Shown one piece after another: positions 33,899-43,044 of a DNA stretch of 64,000 nt. Location: the NCBI RefSeq assembly GCF_001571385.1, contig NZ_BCNW01000001.1, positions 620,001 to 684,000 on the forward strand. The letters run 5' to 3'. Made by a program: the position numbers and the translations under genes. Numbering within the stretch: the stretch's first letter is position 1; each line of letters opens with the position of its first letter. The notes below the pieces were generated by a model. It was not told the DNA's origin and made no database searches. It saw only the letters and a program-made list of their open reading frames with translations. Source of the DNA: Methanofollis ethanolicus (lineage in GTDB: Archaea > Halobacteriota > Methanomicrobia > Methanomicrobiales > Methanofollaceae).

Positions 33899-34214
33899 AT
33901 ATTCACCTTGCTGAAAGGTCGCTTTCCCGGGATATGAAGATATATGTCAGACGGTCCGGCATGCGTGTCTCTGTCACACTCACCCTCCTCTCTGCCCGGC
34001 AGCCCCTCTTGACCGGGTGGGCGTCAGGGTCTTTGTCCGGCCCCCCGTCTCGTTGCGTCCCTCCCTGCCGATCTCTGGTGTGAAGATCGTCGGCAGTCTT
34101 GTGGCGGCGCGGCCGGTCATTGACGTGAGCGCTGTGCCGTCTGTGGCTTCTGCGTCAGGAACTGCCCGGCCCATGGGGGGGGACCCGCGCTCTGGCGGGT
34201 TCCGATATACAATA
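33899..34214. other. Intergenic region, no gene supported
   Basis: It holds the lemA promoter (33940-33948). A hairpin ACCCGC-GCTCTG-GCGGGT at 34183-34200 may end the surface-protein operon on the minus strand. Short frames here have no family features. Confidence 0.45.
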
Positions 34215-35288
34215 TCAGTCCCGCCGCACGGCGTACATCGCGGCGAAAAGAGATAGGGTGACAGAAAACGCCCCGAGAGGGGAGCGGGCAGCCTCTGACT
34301 CTGCCGGTCTCGTCTCATCGGGGGCGTTCAGGGCAGGTGCTGTCGGCGTGGTCGCGGTTTCTCTAGCAGGCATCTCCTCCCGGGCCTGATAGAGAGTCAC
34401 TCTTTTTCCTTCGTCTGCTGCCACGATCCTCTTTCCGTTGCCGGAGACTGCAAGGGCATGCGCCGGAGTGTCGACGACAGTGCCGATGATCTCGCCCCCT
34501 GGCGAGCGGAGGACGATCCCCTCGCCGCCCACGGCGATCAGGGTTCCTTCCTCTGCAATCCCAACTCCCGGAAGTCTGTCTCCTGAAACCGTTGTCCAGA
34601 GAAGATTGCCGTTCCTGTTGATGCAGGAGGCCACGCCGTGGTCGGCACCGACGGCGATATATGACCCGTCACCTGTGACTGAGCAGGAGAGACTGCTGCT
34701 TCCGGTGCCATAGCGCCACAGCAGTCGTCCATCGCCCGCGTATCTCAGCACCATCCCGTTTTTCGCTCCTGCCACGAGGGACGTGGCGTTGTCGGCGAGG
34801 TCCAGGGTGACGATGTCATCGTCGGTCTGAACTGACCATGACTGCAGAAAGACTCCGGTGGCGTTTTTCCTGAAGAGCGCCAGGCTTTCATTGTCAAAGG
34901 CCCCGGCAATGCAGGAACCGTCCGGGGAGACCCCGGCTCCGAGGGCAAAGTAGCCGTTCGCATGCCTGAAGATCCTGCTGCCGGTGCCGTCATATGCCCT
35001 GAGGTCTTCCCCACCGGTGACAACAAGGGAACCGTCCCCTGATATCCCGACAGTCCGGGCGTGGTTGCCAGGTACCTCCCAGAGAAGTGCGCCGCCGACA
35101 GAGTAGCAGGAAAGAGTGGAGTCGGTAAGGACGGCAACTGTCGATCCGTCTGCCGAGATGGCGACGTCGTTGACGGTATCTGCAACCGTCTTTTCCCATG
35201 TGGGTGCAAAGGACGGCCCGGCATGTGCAGGAGCCGCTGTCATGGAAAAAAAGAGGACGGCGATGAGGAGCAACTGTGGCGTTCTCAT
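34215..35288 (-). CDS. Secreted WD40/PQQ-like beta-propeller protein with C-terminal anchor
   Basis: 357 residues. Signal peptide 1-23 (LLLIAVLFFSMTAAPAHA). Repeated blades of the form DGSTVAVLTDSTLSCYSVGGALLWEVPG and DGSYIAVGADHGVASCINRNGNLLWTTVSG (in pieces), about seven in all, make a beta-propeller. A Thr/Pro/Glu-rich linker leads to PLGAFSVTLSLFAAMYAVRRD, a hydrophobic segment plus arginines typical of an archaeal sorting or membrane anchor. The gene start overlaps the stop of the preceding gene by 4 bp. It is the last gene of a four-gene overlapping operon. Ligand unknown. Confidence 0.8.
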   Translation of the reverse strand: MRTPQLLLIAVLFFSMTAAPAHAGPSFAPTWEKTVADTVNDVAISADGSTVAVLTDSTLSCYSVGGALLWEVPGNHARTVGISGDGSLVVTGGEDLRAYDGTGSRIFRHANGYFALGAGVSPDGSCIAGAFDNESLALFRKNATGVFLQSWSVQTDDDIVTLDLADNATSLVAGAKNGMVLRYAGDGRLLWRYGTGSSSLSCSVTGDGSYIAVGADHGVASCINRNGNLLWTTVSGDRLPGVGIAEEGTLIAVGGEGIVLRSPGGEIIGTVVDTPAHALAVSGNGKRIVAADEGKRVTLYQAREEMPARETATTPTAPALNAPDETRPAESEAARSPLGAFSVTLSLFAAMYAVRRD

Positions 35289-37264
35289 CCCGTCCTCCGA
35301 AGAAGAATACAGGTCCCGAGGAGTGAGATCATACCGGCGACGGCGCCGAACCCGGGTGCCGGCACGGCGGTTGTGGGTGCGGCTGCCCCGGCTTCAGGGA
35401 AGAGTTCGGGGTGGATGTCGGCGGCGACCTCTTCAAGGGCGTCGACGATCCGCGGGCCGCCGCGGTCGATGATGTCTGAACTGACGATGTATACCCTGCC
35501 GTCCTGCACGGCTTTCATCTTTGCAAAGCGGGGTTCGTTCACGAAGTACTGGTAGATCATGTCGGTTCCGCCGTCCCCCATCCCTGTCCCGGAGTTCACC
35601 AGGATGATATCGGGGTTGGTGGTGATGAACCGCTCCATGGTGACGATCTGCCAGCCTTCAATGCCGGAAAATGCGTTTTTCCCGCCGGCAAGGGTGATGA
35701 GTTCGTTCTGGAAGGTGGCGTTGCCGCTCACCCATATGGGGTCGTACCAGACGGCGTGCATCACGGTTGGGCGCTCGGTGGTCGTCCCGACGGTGGCGGT
35801 CACGGCGTCGATCCGCGTCTGCATGGACGTTCTCAGGGCGGCCGCTTCGGCGTTGCGTCCTGTCGCCTCCCCGACGAGGGCGATGTCGCGGAGCGTCCCC
35901 TGCAGGGAGTCGGGGTTGAGGGCGACGACCGTCAGGCCGAGGTTCCTGAGGTGGTTGACGACCTCCTCGGTGTTCCCGTACGCCGCAAGGACGAGGTCGG
36001 GCTTTGCCGCCACTACTTTCTCGATGTTCACGGTGGAATACCCGCCGACCTTTGGTTTGTCCTGTGCTTCGGCAGGATAATTGCAATAATCGGTGACGCC
36101 GACCACCCGGTCGCCGAGGCCGAGGGCGAAGAGGATCTCGGTGTTTGCCGGAGACAGGGAGACGATGCGCCGGGGTTCCCCGGCGACGGTGACGCTCACA
36201 CCGAAGTCGTCGGTGACGGTCACCGGTTGCCACGCAGAGGAGGTCGGTGCCGCGGTCGTCTGTACCGTCGGTGCTGCTACCGTCGTCGTCGTGGCGCTCG
36301 CCTTCGGCGTGGAGAGCGACGGCGTCTTCTGGCCGGGGAGGATGGGATAGGGTTTCCCGAGCAGGGCCGGGACCGCCCGCGCCGTCATGCCGCAGGGGTT
36401 GTCCGCGGTATAGGGCGTCCAGTTGAACGAACCATCGGTCTGCTGGAGGGCCAGCAGGTACGAGACCGCGTCTTTGCCGTTCTTTGACCACTTCGAGGGG
36501 TCTTCGCCCGCGGCAGTGGCGGCCTGGACCACCCATGCGACCGATGCAGCGTTTGACGAAGACGACCCGCCGTAGTTGAAGCCGCCGTCGTCCATCTGGT
36601 GCTTTCTGAGATAGTCGATGGCCTTTGCAACGGCGGGAGAGTCCTTCGGTTCACCCGTGGCGATGAGTGCCATGACCACGGCCGCCGTGTCGTCGGAGTC
36701 GCTCTCCGCGCCGGGCATCCAGCCGTAGCCACCGTCCTCGTTCTGCTGGCTCTTCAACCAGGCCGTGGGCTTCTCTGTCTTTTCACCCGCAGCGGCGAGA
36801 CCGAGGAGGCCCCAGTACGTGGTGTAGACGAAGTCACCGAACTGACCGTCGGCCTTCATCCGCCCCTTCAGGTCGGAGAGATAGTCGCGCCCGTTGAAGG
36901 AGTGCGGGTCCTCGCCGACGGCGGCGATGAGGGTCACCATCTTTCCGAGTTCGGCCGTCCCCTCGGGCTTCGAGGCTTCTTCGCTGTTTTTCCAGTAGTC
37001 GATAGCCGATGTGCCGTTCACCGTCCACGTATGGGGGTCATCGCCTGCGGCGACGATCGCCATCACGGCAAACCACGAGGTACCCGGGTTTGTCTCCCTT
37101 CCTGGTTCGGCGAAACCGCCGTCGGCCTGCTGGCAGGATCTGATGTAGTCCATGCTCTTCTGGACGGCCGGGTCGGCCGCGTCCGTCGGGTAGGCGGCAC
37201 CGAGGGCGCAGCAGGCGGTGCAGAGAAGAATAAGAATAGGAAGTGTCAGTCTCATTTCAGTCAT
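35285..37264 (-). CDS. Alpha/alpha-toroid (prenyltransferase-like repeat) fused to a BtuF-type corrinoid-binding domain, PGF-CTERM-like end
   Basis: 659 residues. Signal peptide 1-23. Residues 30-310 form an alpha/alpha toroid with DGGF-type repeats: QQADGGF (45-51), KADGQF, QQNEDGGYGW, HQMDDGGFNY and QQTDGSFNW. Residues 311-345 are a Thr/Ala/Pro linker. Residues 346-628 are a periplasmic-binding domain of BtuF/FepB type (RIVSLSPANTEILFALGLGDRVVGVTDYC in pieces). The end PAPGFGAVAGMISLLGTCILLRR resembles PGF-CTERM. The toroid is the fold of the N-terminal domain of transcobalamin and intrinsic factor, so corrinoid capture at the cell surface is likely; this is inferred. btuCD-like genes are 5 kb away. 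Confidence 0.8.
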   Translation of the reverse strand: MTEMRLTLPILILLCTACCALGAAYPTDAADPAVQKSMDYIRSCQQADGGFAEPGRETNPGTSWFAVMAIVAAGDDPHTWTVNGTSAIDYWKNSEEASKPEGTAELGKMVTLIAAVGEDPHSFNGRDYLSDLKGRMKADGQFGDFVYTTYWGLLGLAAAGEKTEKPTAWLKSQQNEDGGYGWMPGAESDSDDTAAVVMALIATGEPKDSPAVAKAIDYLRKHQMDDGGFNYGGSSSSNAASVAWVVQAATAAGEDPSKWSKNGKDAVSYLLALQQTDGSFNWTPYTADNPCGMTARAVPALLGKPYPILPGQKTPSLSTPKASATTTTVAAPTVQTTAAPTSSAWQPVTVTDDFGVSVTVAGEPRRIVSLSPANTEILFALGLGDRVVGVTDYCNYPAEAQDKPKVGGYSTVNIEKVVAAKPDLVLAAYGNTEEVVNHLRNLGLTVVALNPDSLQGTLRDIALVGEATGRNAEAAALRTSMQTRIDAVTATVGTTTERPTVMHAVWYDPIWVSGNATFQNELITLAGGKNAFSGIEGWQIVTMERFITTNPDIILVNSGTGMGDGGTDMIYQYFVNEPRFAKMKAVQDGRVYIVSSDIIDRGGPRIVDALEEVAADIHPELFPEAGAAAPTTAVPAPGFGAVAGMISLLGTCILLRRTG

Positions 37265-38855
37265 CCCTTTTTCGTATCATGTATGCACCTATTCCAATAA
37301 GAACGCCGGTAAACACCGTAAAAATGCCGATCGGCGTCTTCTGCGGTGTGGTCGTTGCCGGCGGCGCTTCCGTGGAGGGAGGTGCGGTTGGATCTGTCGC
37401 ATTCACCGGTGCTTCCTTCTCGCCGAGGGCGAGGAGCGCGAACCCGGAGAGTCCTGACGGGGATTCGGCCTCGAAGATCGGGTTGCCTGCACTGTCAGTC
37501 CCGGCCTGATGCGTCTCCAGGAACTCCACCGCCCCGTTGTCGGCGATATGGGCGATACGCACGGCGCCGGCGCCCCCGTGCTCCTCAACCCATGCAGGGG
37601 GAACGGAGATCCTGATCGTGGCGCCGAGGATGTCCTCGCCGTTGGCGATGCCGGTCTTCTCCAGGTGCATCACGCAGGCGACAGCGCCGATGCCTTTCTC
37701 TTCATCCGCTGCGACCAGCGCGATCGCCGACCGTACCGCAGGGGTAAGGGCCGGGACATAGGTCACGTTCACCTGCGCCTCGGCGGGCACGCCCCTGAGC
37801 GAGAGGCTGATCCTTCCCCCAACCTCTCCTATCCCCTCGATCGTTCCGGTGACCGGGTCCAGTTCTGCGGTGACGCCCCTGATAAAGCCGCTGGCCACGC
37901 CGTTCGTCTGTGTAATGTCGCCGGTCAGCACGGTCATCAGAAGGCCCGGACGTGCAATGATGATGCGGTCTCCCTTCACGGTCACCTGCTCTCCGGTGTT
38001 TCTGGGGGTCGTGTCGACCGTGATCCGCGACATGCCGCCTTCGGTGACGATGGAAACACCTGCCGGAAGACCGAGCGTGATCACCGGTCCGGTGGCGGGT
38101 CCGGGGCTGGCCACAGTGCCCGTGCCGGCGGATTCAGAATCGCCGCCGTCAGAACTCCCGCTCCCGAAGACGACCTTGAGATAGATGGGGTCTGTCGAGG
38201 TTTCAGGAGTGGCGCTCATGCTCTCGCTGTAGTAGAAGACGACCTTATCTCCGTTGTTCACATGGTGGGAGTTGGCGCCGACGGCCGGGGAGACGCCATT
38301 GACCTGGTACATCCACCCGCTCGTCCCCTGCCCTGCCCGGCCGTTGACGGAGGTGAGGTACAGGGTGCCGTAGGCGGCGTACCATGAGTCGCGGATCACG
38401 TAGGACGCGCCTGAGGCGTCGAGCGCACCAAGGGCGGTCCTGCGGTCGACGGAGTAGGACTTCCCGCTCTCCGCGGTCACGTTGAAGGTGCCCGACCCGA
38501 GGTACACGTCTTTCCAGACGGTCGAATCGCTATCGCCGCCGCCACCCCCGTTGCCGGGGCCTTCGCCGCCACCACTCTTCGCAATGGCAACCGACCGCGT
38601 GGTCGTCTCGCCGCCTGCGGTGGCGGTGACGGAGAGGGTGCCGGTGGTGTAGGGGATGTACCTGACCGTTCTTCCCTGTACGAAGATCGGCGTCCCGTTG
38701 TTCTCCTGGAAGATGACGAATGCCTCCTCGTCGCAGGTGACTGTCACCGCGGATCCTGCCGTGCTCCCCGAGACCTCTACGGTCAGGGCCGCAACCGGCA
38801 GGGCGCAGACGGCGACCGCCAGCAGCAGACAGATCAGGGTCAGGCGATGGTGCAT
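37257..38855 (-). CDS. Secreted protein with a DUF4430 (transcobalamin-like) domain and membrane anchor
   Basis: 532 residues. Signal peptide 1-23. An Ig-like strand region to about 90 and a Gly-rich linker (GGGEGPGNGGGGG) come first. A DUF4430 domain at about 115-215 carries RTALGALDASGASYVIRDSWY (in part) and GWMYQVNGVSPAVGANSHHVNNGDKVVFYY (in pieces). A long beta-rich region follows, then a Thr/Pro linker and the C-terminal helix IGIFTVFTGVLIGIGAYMIRKRDD. DUF4430 matches the C-terminal beta domain of vitamin B12 carriers. The start overlaps the preceding gene by 16 bp and the stop overlaps the next by 8 bp. Confidence 0.8.
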   Translation of the reverse strand: MHHRLTLICLLLAVAVCALPVAALTVEVSGSTAGSAVTVTCDEEAFVIFQENNGTPIFVQGRTVRYIPYTTGTLSVTATAGGETTTRSVAIAKSGGGEGPGNGGGGGDSDSTVWKDVYLGSGTFNVTAESGKSYSVDRRTALGALDASGASYVIRDSWYAAYGTLYLTSVNGRAGQGTSGWMYQVNGVSPAVGANSHHVNNGDKVVFYYSESMSATPETSTDPIYLKVVFGSGSSDGGDSESAGTGTVASPGPATGPVITLGLPAGVSIVTEGGMSRITVDTTPRNTGEQVTVKGDRIIIARPGLLMTVLTGDITQTNGVASGFIRGVTAELDPVTGTIEGIGEVGGRISLSLRGVPAEAQVNVTYVPALTPAVRSAIALVAADEEKGIGAVACVMHLEKTGIANGEDILGATIRISVPPAWVEEHGGAGAVRIAHIADNGAVEFLETHQAGTDSAGNPIFEAESPSGLSGFALLALGEKEAPVNATDPTAPPSTEAPPATTTPQKTPIGIFTVFTGVLIGIGAYMIRKRDD

Positions 38856-41593
38856 TCGGATCCTCCGCTGTGGGAGATCAGGCCGGCGGGATAGTTGTCC
38901 AGAGAGTAGATGCCGGCGTACAGGGTGTATGTGCCGGTACCTGTTCTGGCCGGGACGGAGACGATCACCGGGATACGGACGGTCTCTCCGGCGTCCAGCA
39001 TGACTGTGCCGATCCCGGCGATTGCGTCGCCGCCGCTGTTCGTCCCGCCCACGACAATACTATACCATCCGCTCCTGTCTGCCGAGGCCTCGACCTCTGT
39101 GATGATATACCCGCCGCGCGTCCCGTTTGTCAGTGGAGGGGTACCGACTGTTGCCTCTGTGACCGTGACATTGATATCGACGACATATGCCGCCTCGTCG
39201 ATGAGAGGCGCATAGGTGGTGGAGTTGAAGGGGCAGTAGTAGAAGGTGAGTCTGTCGCCGTCAACAAGGTCGTTCCCCCCGAGCCCTGCGGGTGTCGCTA
39301 CGCCGTTGACGAAGATCGACCATGACTTTGCATTCGGCTGTGTCCAATCCTCGTTTGCAATGCTATTGATGTCTTCGAGGTAGAATGAGCCGTATGATGT
39401 GTAATCCGCATCCGATGCGTTGAAGGTGAACCTTCCTGCCTTCGCGGCTGTGTCGAGTGCGCCGAGATCGGTGGTGCGGTTGATCTCATGGGAGGCGGAG
39501 GCGTTGTTCGACGGGACAAATGTGAAGGTGGTGTCGGAGAGTGCGACGCTGCCTTTCCAGATCACTGTGGGGCCGGAGGAGGCGTTGATGTCGATGATGA
39601 GGACGTACGTGGCTTCATCGATAATGGGTGCATAGGTGGTGGAGTTCGTGGGGCAGTAGTAGAATGTGAGTTCATCGCCGTCTTCGAGATCGTTTGCCCC
39701 GAGTCCGGAGGGTGCCGGCGAACCATTGACGAAGATCGACCAGGACTTTGCATTGAGTTTTGTCCAGTCCTCGTTGGCGATGCCTTCGATGTCTTCGAGG
39801 AGGAATGACCCGTATGATGCGTACCACGCGTCCGATGCGTTAAAGGTGAGCCCTCCTTCGGTTGCGGCTGTGTCGAGTGCGCCGAGATCGGTGGTGCGGT
39901 TGATCTCATAGGAGGCGGAAGCGTTGTTCGACGGTACGAATGTGAACGTGGTGTCGGAGAGTGCAACACTGCCGTCCCAGATCACTGTGGGGCCGGATGA
40001 GACGTTGATATCGATGGCGACGACATATGCCGCCTCGTCGATGAGAGGCGCATAGGTGGTGGAGTTCGTGGGGCAGTAGTAGAATGTGAGTTCATCGCCA
40101 TCTTTCAGGTCGTTTGCCCCGAGTCCGGAGGGTGCCGGCGAACCATTGACGAAGATCGACCAGGACTTTGCATTGGATTTTGTCCAGTCCTCGTTGGCAA
40201 TGCCTTCGATGTCTTCGAGGAGGAATGACCCGTATGATGCGTACCACGCGTCCGATGCGTTAAAGGTGAACCCCACTTCGGTTGCGGCTGTGTCGAGTGC
40301 GCCGAGGTCGGTGGTGCGGTTGATCTCATAGGAGGCGGAGGCGTTGTTCGACGGTACGAATGTGAAGGTGGTGTCGGAGAGAGAGACACTGCCGTCCCAG
40401 ATCGTTGTCGGAGCGGGTTTTCCTGCACCGAAGGCATAGAATCTGTTGTTCTCCGCGCCGATATACAGGACGCCGTCGGAGACCGCTGGCGATGAGGCAT
40501 AGAAAGCGGCAAAGGTGCCGTCGCCGGGGTCTGGCAGGGCATATGACCAGATTTTACTTCCGGTGGTCATGTTCACCGCGTACACGGTGCCGGTCTTCTC
40601 GTTGGTTCCGAAATATACGACCCCTCCCGCGATCACCGGCGAACCATCAATCCGTGCACTCTGGTAGACCCAGAGTGCGGTGCCGTCAGTGGCATTGTAG
40701 GCGTGAAGGCCGTTGGACGAGCCGACGATGACAGTCCCATCCGCGACGGCGGGCGTCGACGCTGTCCCGGTGATGCCTGTGTTCCAGGCCGCCGCACCGC
40801 TGGCTGCATTGAGGGCGTAGAGGCTGTTTGCCGTCGTCACATAGACCTTTCCATCGCCGACAACCGGCGTCGATTTCACGGCGGTCGGGAAGGTGGCGTT
40901 CCATACTTCTGCGTGGGTTGAGGCATTGATGCAGAAGATACTGCTCTCATTTCCGGCGACAAAGACCTTCCCGTCTGCTGCTGCAGGAGAGGTAAAGTAG
41001 CCTACGGCTCCGCTCGTGGGGAAGGACCATGACCCGACGCCTTCAGGCGTGAAGGTATGCAGCACGCTGTCCGAGGCCGAAAGGGCGTAGATCTTCCCTT
41101 CATAAACGAGGGGTGAGGAGGAGAGACCGAAATATCCCGTCGTGTCGATCTGGTCGCTCGACCAGAGCGTGGACCCTGTTCCTTCGTCGATGCAGTAGAG
41201 TTTCCCGTCTGTCCCGCCAAGATAGACATGTCCGTCGGCGACGGCAACGCCCGAGACTGACCCGACGCTCGGACCGCCGAGTTCGTTCGTCCAGAGTTCT
41301 CTACCCGTGGTCGCGTTATAGCAGACAAGCCCCATCGGTCCGCTGTTGGTGGAGTCCATGTCCGGCCAGGTAGGTACAAAGACCTTTCCGTCATGGACTG
41401 CCGGCGAACCGTCGGCGTACTCGGCGGTCTCCGCCACCCATAGGGTGGTGTTTGTCAGGGGACCGGCGGAGAGCGCCGCCCCCGTCCGTCCGCTGTCCGC
41501 GTGGAACATCGGGTAATCGGCCGCCGCAGCCGGTGCGGCCAGTATCAGCAGGAATATGCAGAATATCTCTGTACCATAGGATTTTTCAGCCAT
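38840..41593 (-). CDS. Large secreted protein: PQQ-like beta-propeller plus three tandem DUF4430 domains
   Basis: 917 residues. Signal peptide about 1-25. Residues 25-395 are an eight-blade-like PQQ/WD propeller (DGKVYVTTANSLYALNAASG type blades). Three near-identical DUF4430 units of 140 residues follow (about 395-535, 535-675, 675-810), each with NRTTDLGALDTAA, SYGSFLLEDIEGIANEDWT and FVNGSPAPSGLGANDL. A final Ig-like domain (about 815-917) includes GTVMLDAGETVRIPVIVSV. There is no C-terminal anchor, so it presumably docks on its operon partners. Many N-x-S/T sites are present. First gene of the operon; GGGAG is 8 bp before the ATG. Confidence 0.8.
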   Translation of the reverse strand: MAEKSYGTEIFCIFLLILAAPAAAADYPMFHADSGRTGAALSAGPLTNTTLWVAETAEYADGSPAVHDGKVFVPTWPDMDSTNSGPMGLVCYNATTGRELWTNELGGPSVGSVSGVAVADGHVYLGGTDGKLYCIDEGTGSTLWSSDQIDTTGYFGLSSSPLVYEGKIYALSASDSVLHTFTPEGVGSWSFPTSGAVGYFTSPAAADGKVFVAGNESSIFCINASTHAEVWNATFPTAVKSTPVVGDGKVYVTTANSLYALNAASGAAAWNTGITGTASTPAVADGTVIVGSSNGLHAYNATDGTALWVYQSARIDGSPVIAGGVVYFGTNEKTGTVYAVNMTTGSKIWSYALPDPGDGTFAAFYASSPAVSDGVLYIGAENNRFYAFGAGKPAPTTIWDGSVSLSDTTFTFVPSNNASASYEINRTTDLGALDTAATEVGFTFNASDAWYASYGSFLLEDIEGIANEDWTKSNAKSWSIFVNGSPAPSGLGANDLKDGDELTFYYCPTNSTTYAPLIDEAAYVVAIDINVSSGPTVIWDGSVALSDTTFTFVPSNNASASYEINRTTDLGALDTAATEGGLTFNASDAWYASYGSFLLEDIEGIANEDWTKLNAKSWSIFVNGSPAPSGLGANDLEDGDELTFYYCPTNSTTYAPIIDEATYVLIIDINASSGPTVIWKGSVALSDTTFTFVPSNNASASHEINRTTDLGALDTAAKAGRFTFNASDADYTSYGSFYLEDINSIANEDWTQPNAKSWSIFVNGVATPAGLGGNDLVDGDRLTFYYCPFNSTTYAPLIDEAAYVVDINVTVTEATVGTPPLTNGTRGGYIITEVEASADRSGWYSIVVGGTNSGGDAIAGIGTVMLDAGETVRIPVIVSVPARTGTGTYTLYAGIYSLDNYPAGLISHSGGSECTIA
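39160..40425 (-). repeat. Three tandem 420-bp coding repeats
   Basis: Units of exactly 420 bp encode the DUF4430 domains. The two units around 39580-40001 and 40002-40421 differ at only a few per cent of positions; the third (39160-39580) is more diverged. This indicates recent duplication or gene conversion. Confidence 0.75.
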
Positions 41594-41654
41594 TCACATT
41601 CTCCCTATTTTATTATACTTAACACAGAATTATTTGATAAGATGATATGGTTTT

Positions 41655-41728
41655 AGTTCAAATATATTTTGTTTTCGCGCGTTGCGATCCTCTCGATCTC
41701 GCCTACCATCCCAGACGATATATAAATA
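41655..41728. promoter_or_regulatory. Divergent promoters of the surface operon and the 63-aa gene
   Basis: AAATATATT (41660-41669) read on the minus strand lies about 70 bp before the large surface-protein gene. GATATATAAATATG (41713-41726) on the plus strand lies about 40 bp before the small gene at 41762. Confidence 0.45.
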
Positions 41729-41761
41729 TGATATTATGTATTGAGGATACTGGTGAGTGCC

Positions 41762-41953
41762 ATGATCTGCATGGGATATGCAAGCATCTCTCCCGAACTG
41801 GTGGAGAAGATGAAGAAACTTGAGAAGGAGATGGGCGTGACGCTCCTTGCATACGCGAAACCGACCTATTCGACGCTGAAGGACGACGACCTCAAGAAGA
41901 TCCAGGCCCTGGAGAAGGAACTCGGACTCTCTCTCGTCGCGTACGAGGTCTGA
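41762..41953 (+). CDS. Small protein of unknown function with an internal repeat
   Basis: 63 residues from ATG 41762 (GGTGA 5 bp upstream). The sequence has two copies of a helix-strand unit, KKLEKEMGVTLLAYAKP and QALEKELGLSLVAYEV, so it may be a tiny duplicated alpha/beta fold. No signal peptide or cysteines except one near the start. It lies between the surface operon and btuC and is followed by a T run (42039-42045). Function unknown; a link to corrinoid uptake is only positional. Confidence 0.65.
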   Translation: MICMGYASISPELVEKMKKLEKEMGVTLLAYAKPTYSTLKDDDLKKIQALEKELGLSLVAYEV

Positions 41954-42053
41954 GATCATCGGGTGGGGGAAGGCGGGACGCGTGCCCCTCTTTTGGAGGT
42001 GCACACATGCCGCTCTGCACGTGACGAGGAATGCATTCTTTTTTTCACTTGAG

Positions 42054-42065
42054 TAAATTTATTTG
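42054..42065 (+). promoter_or_regulatory. Promoter of the btuC-btuD operon
   Basis: TAAATTTATTTG lies about 35-40 bp before the ATG at 42097, predicting a very short leader. No clear Shine-Dalgarno sequence is seen. Confidence 0.45.
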
Positions 42066-42096
42066 CATTAAGATTGCATCATTTGTAGAAGAATTC

Positions 42097-43044
42097 ATGC
42101 AAAGAAAAAACTGGACGATACTGGTTTTCTTATTCTTTTTCCTTCTCCTGAGTATCGTCCTCTCCACCGCCATCGGGACGAGCGGTCTCTCCCTCCTCCA
42201 GATGGACCCGGAAACCGTCTCCATGCTCCTCTTTGACGTGCGCCTGCCGCGCGTGCTGGCCGCCCTCCTCGTCGGCGCCGGCCTTGCCGTTGCCGGCACG
42301 GCGATGCAGGGCCTCTTCAAGAACGCGATGGCCGACCCCTACATCATCGGCACCTCGTCGGGCGGCGCTCTCGGCGCCGCCATAGCGATCGTTTTCTTTG
42401 CGGGTATGGGCCTGCCGGTCTTCGCGTTCGTCGGCGCAACCGCGTCCACCATCCTTGTCTTTCTCATCTCCCGCCGGGACGGCAGGGTGGCGGTCGAGAC
42501 CCTCCTCCTCTCCGGCATTGCGGTGTCGATGTTCCTCTCCGCCATACTCTCCTTCATCATGTACCTCTCCGGGAGCAGCCTCCACCAGATCATGTTCTGG
42601 CTGATGGGCGGGTTCTGGAACATCTCGTGGGACAACGTCTGGGTGGCCCTCTCTATACCTCTCGGCTGCCTCGTCCTCTTCGTCTTTGCACGCGACCTGA
42701 ACGTCATCTCCCTCGGTGAGGAGGACGCGGTCCACCTCGGCGTCGATGTCGAGAGGCTGAAGGTCGCCCTCCTCCTCCTCTCGTCGTTCATCACCGGGAT
42801 CGCCGTCTCGGTCGCCGGTGCCATCGGCTTTATCGGGCTCATCACGCCGCACGTGATGCGCCTTCTTGTCGGCCCGGACCACCGGATCCTCATCCCCGCC
42901 TCCATGATGGCTGGCGCGATCCTCCTCCTCTGGGCCGACACCCTCGCCCGCACCCTGCCGAGCGAGATCCCCGTCGGCATCGTCACGTCGTTCTTCGGCG
43001 CACCGTTCTTCATCTACCTCCTCCGGAGCAGGACACGGACATGA
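42097..43044 (+). CDS. btuC: FecCD/BtuC-type ABC transporter permease
   Basis: 315 residues from ATG 42097; an earlier in-frame ATG at 42031 precedes the promoter-like TATA box and is rejected. About nine to ten membrane helices. Landmarks are LRLPRVLAALLVGAGLAVAGTAMQGLFKNAMADPYIIGTSSGGALG (in pieces), the FecCD gate region, and GLITPHVMRLLVGPDHRIL near the C-terminus. The family imports corrinoids, siderophores or haem. The flanking BtuF-type and transcobalamin-like proteins favour corrinoids (inference). It overlaps the ATPase gene by 4 bp. Confidence 0.85.
   Translation: MQRKNWTILVFLFFFLLLSIVLSTAIGTSGLSLLQMDPETVSMLLFDVRLPRVLAALLVGAGLAVAGTAMQGLFKNAMADPYIIGTSSGGALGAAIAIVFFAGMGLPVFAFVGATASTILVFLISRRDGRVAVETLLLSGIAVSMFLSAILSFIMYLSGSSLHQIMFWLMGGFWNISWDNVWVALSIPLGCLVLFVFARDLNVISLGEEDAVHLGVDVERLKVALLLLSSFITGIAVSVAGAIGFIGLITPHVMRLLVGPDHRILIPASMMAGAILLLWADTLARTLPSEIPVGIVTSFFGAPFFIYLLRSRTRT

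Noticed and set aside
34017-34256. Small gene between lemA and the surface operon
   Set aside because: Biased GC-rich frames on both strands, no ribosome binding site and no family features.
42031-42096. N-terminal extension of btuC
   Set aside because: The extra 22 codons lie over the probable TATA box and T-rich terminator of the previous gene and lack permease features.
42000-42097. Cobalamin riboswitch before btuC
   Set aside because: The gap is under 150 bp, AT-rich, lacks the B12-box consensus, and such riboswitches are not typical of archaea.
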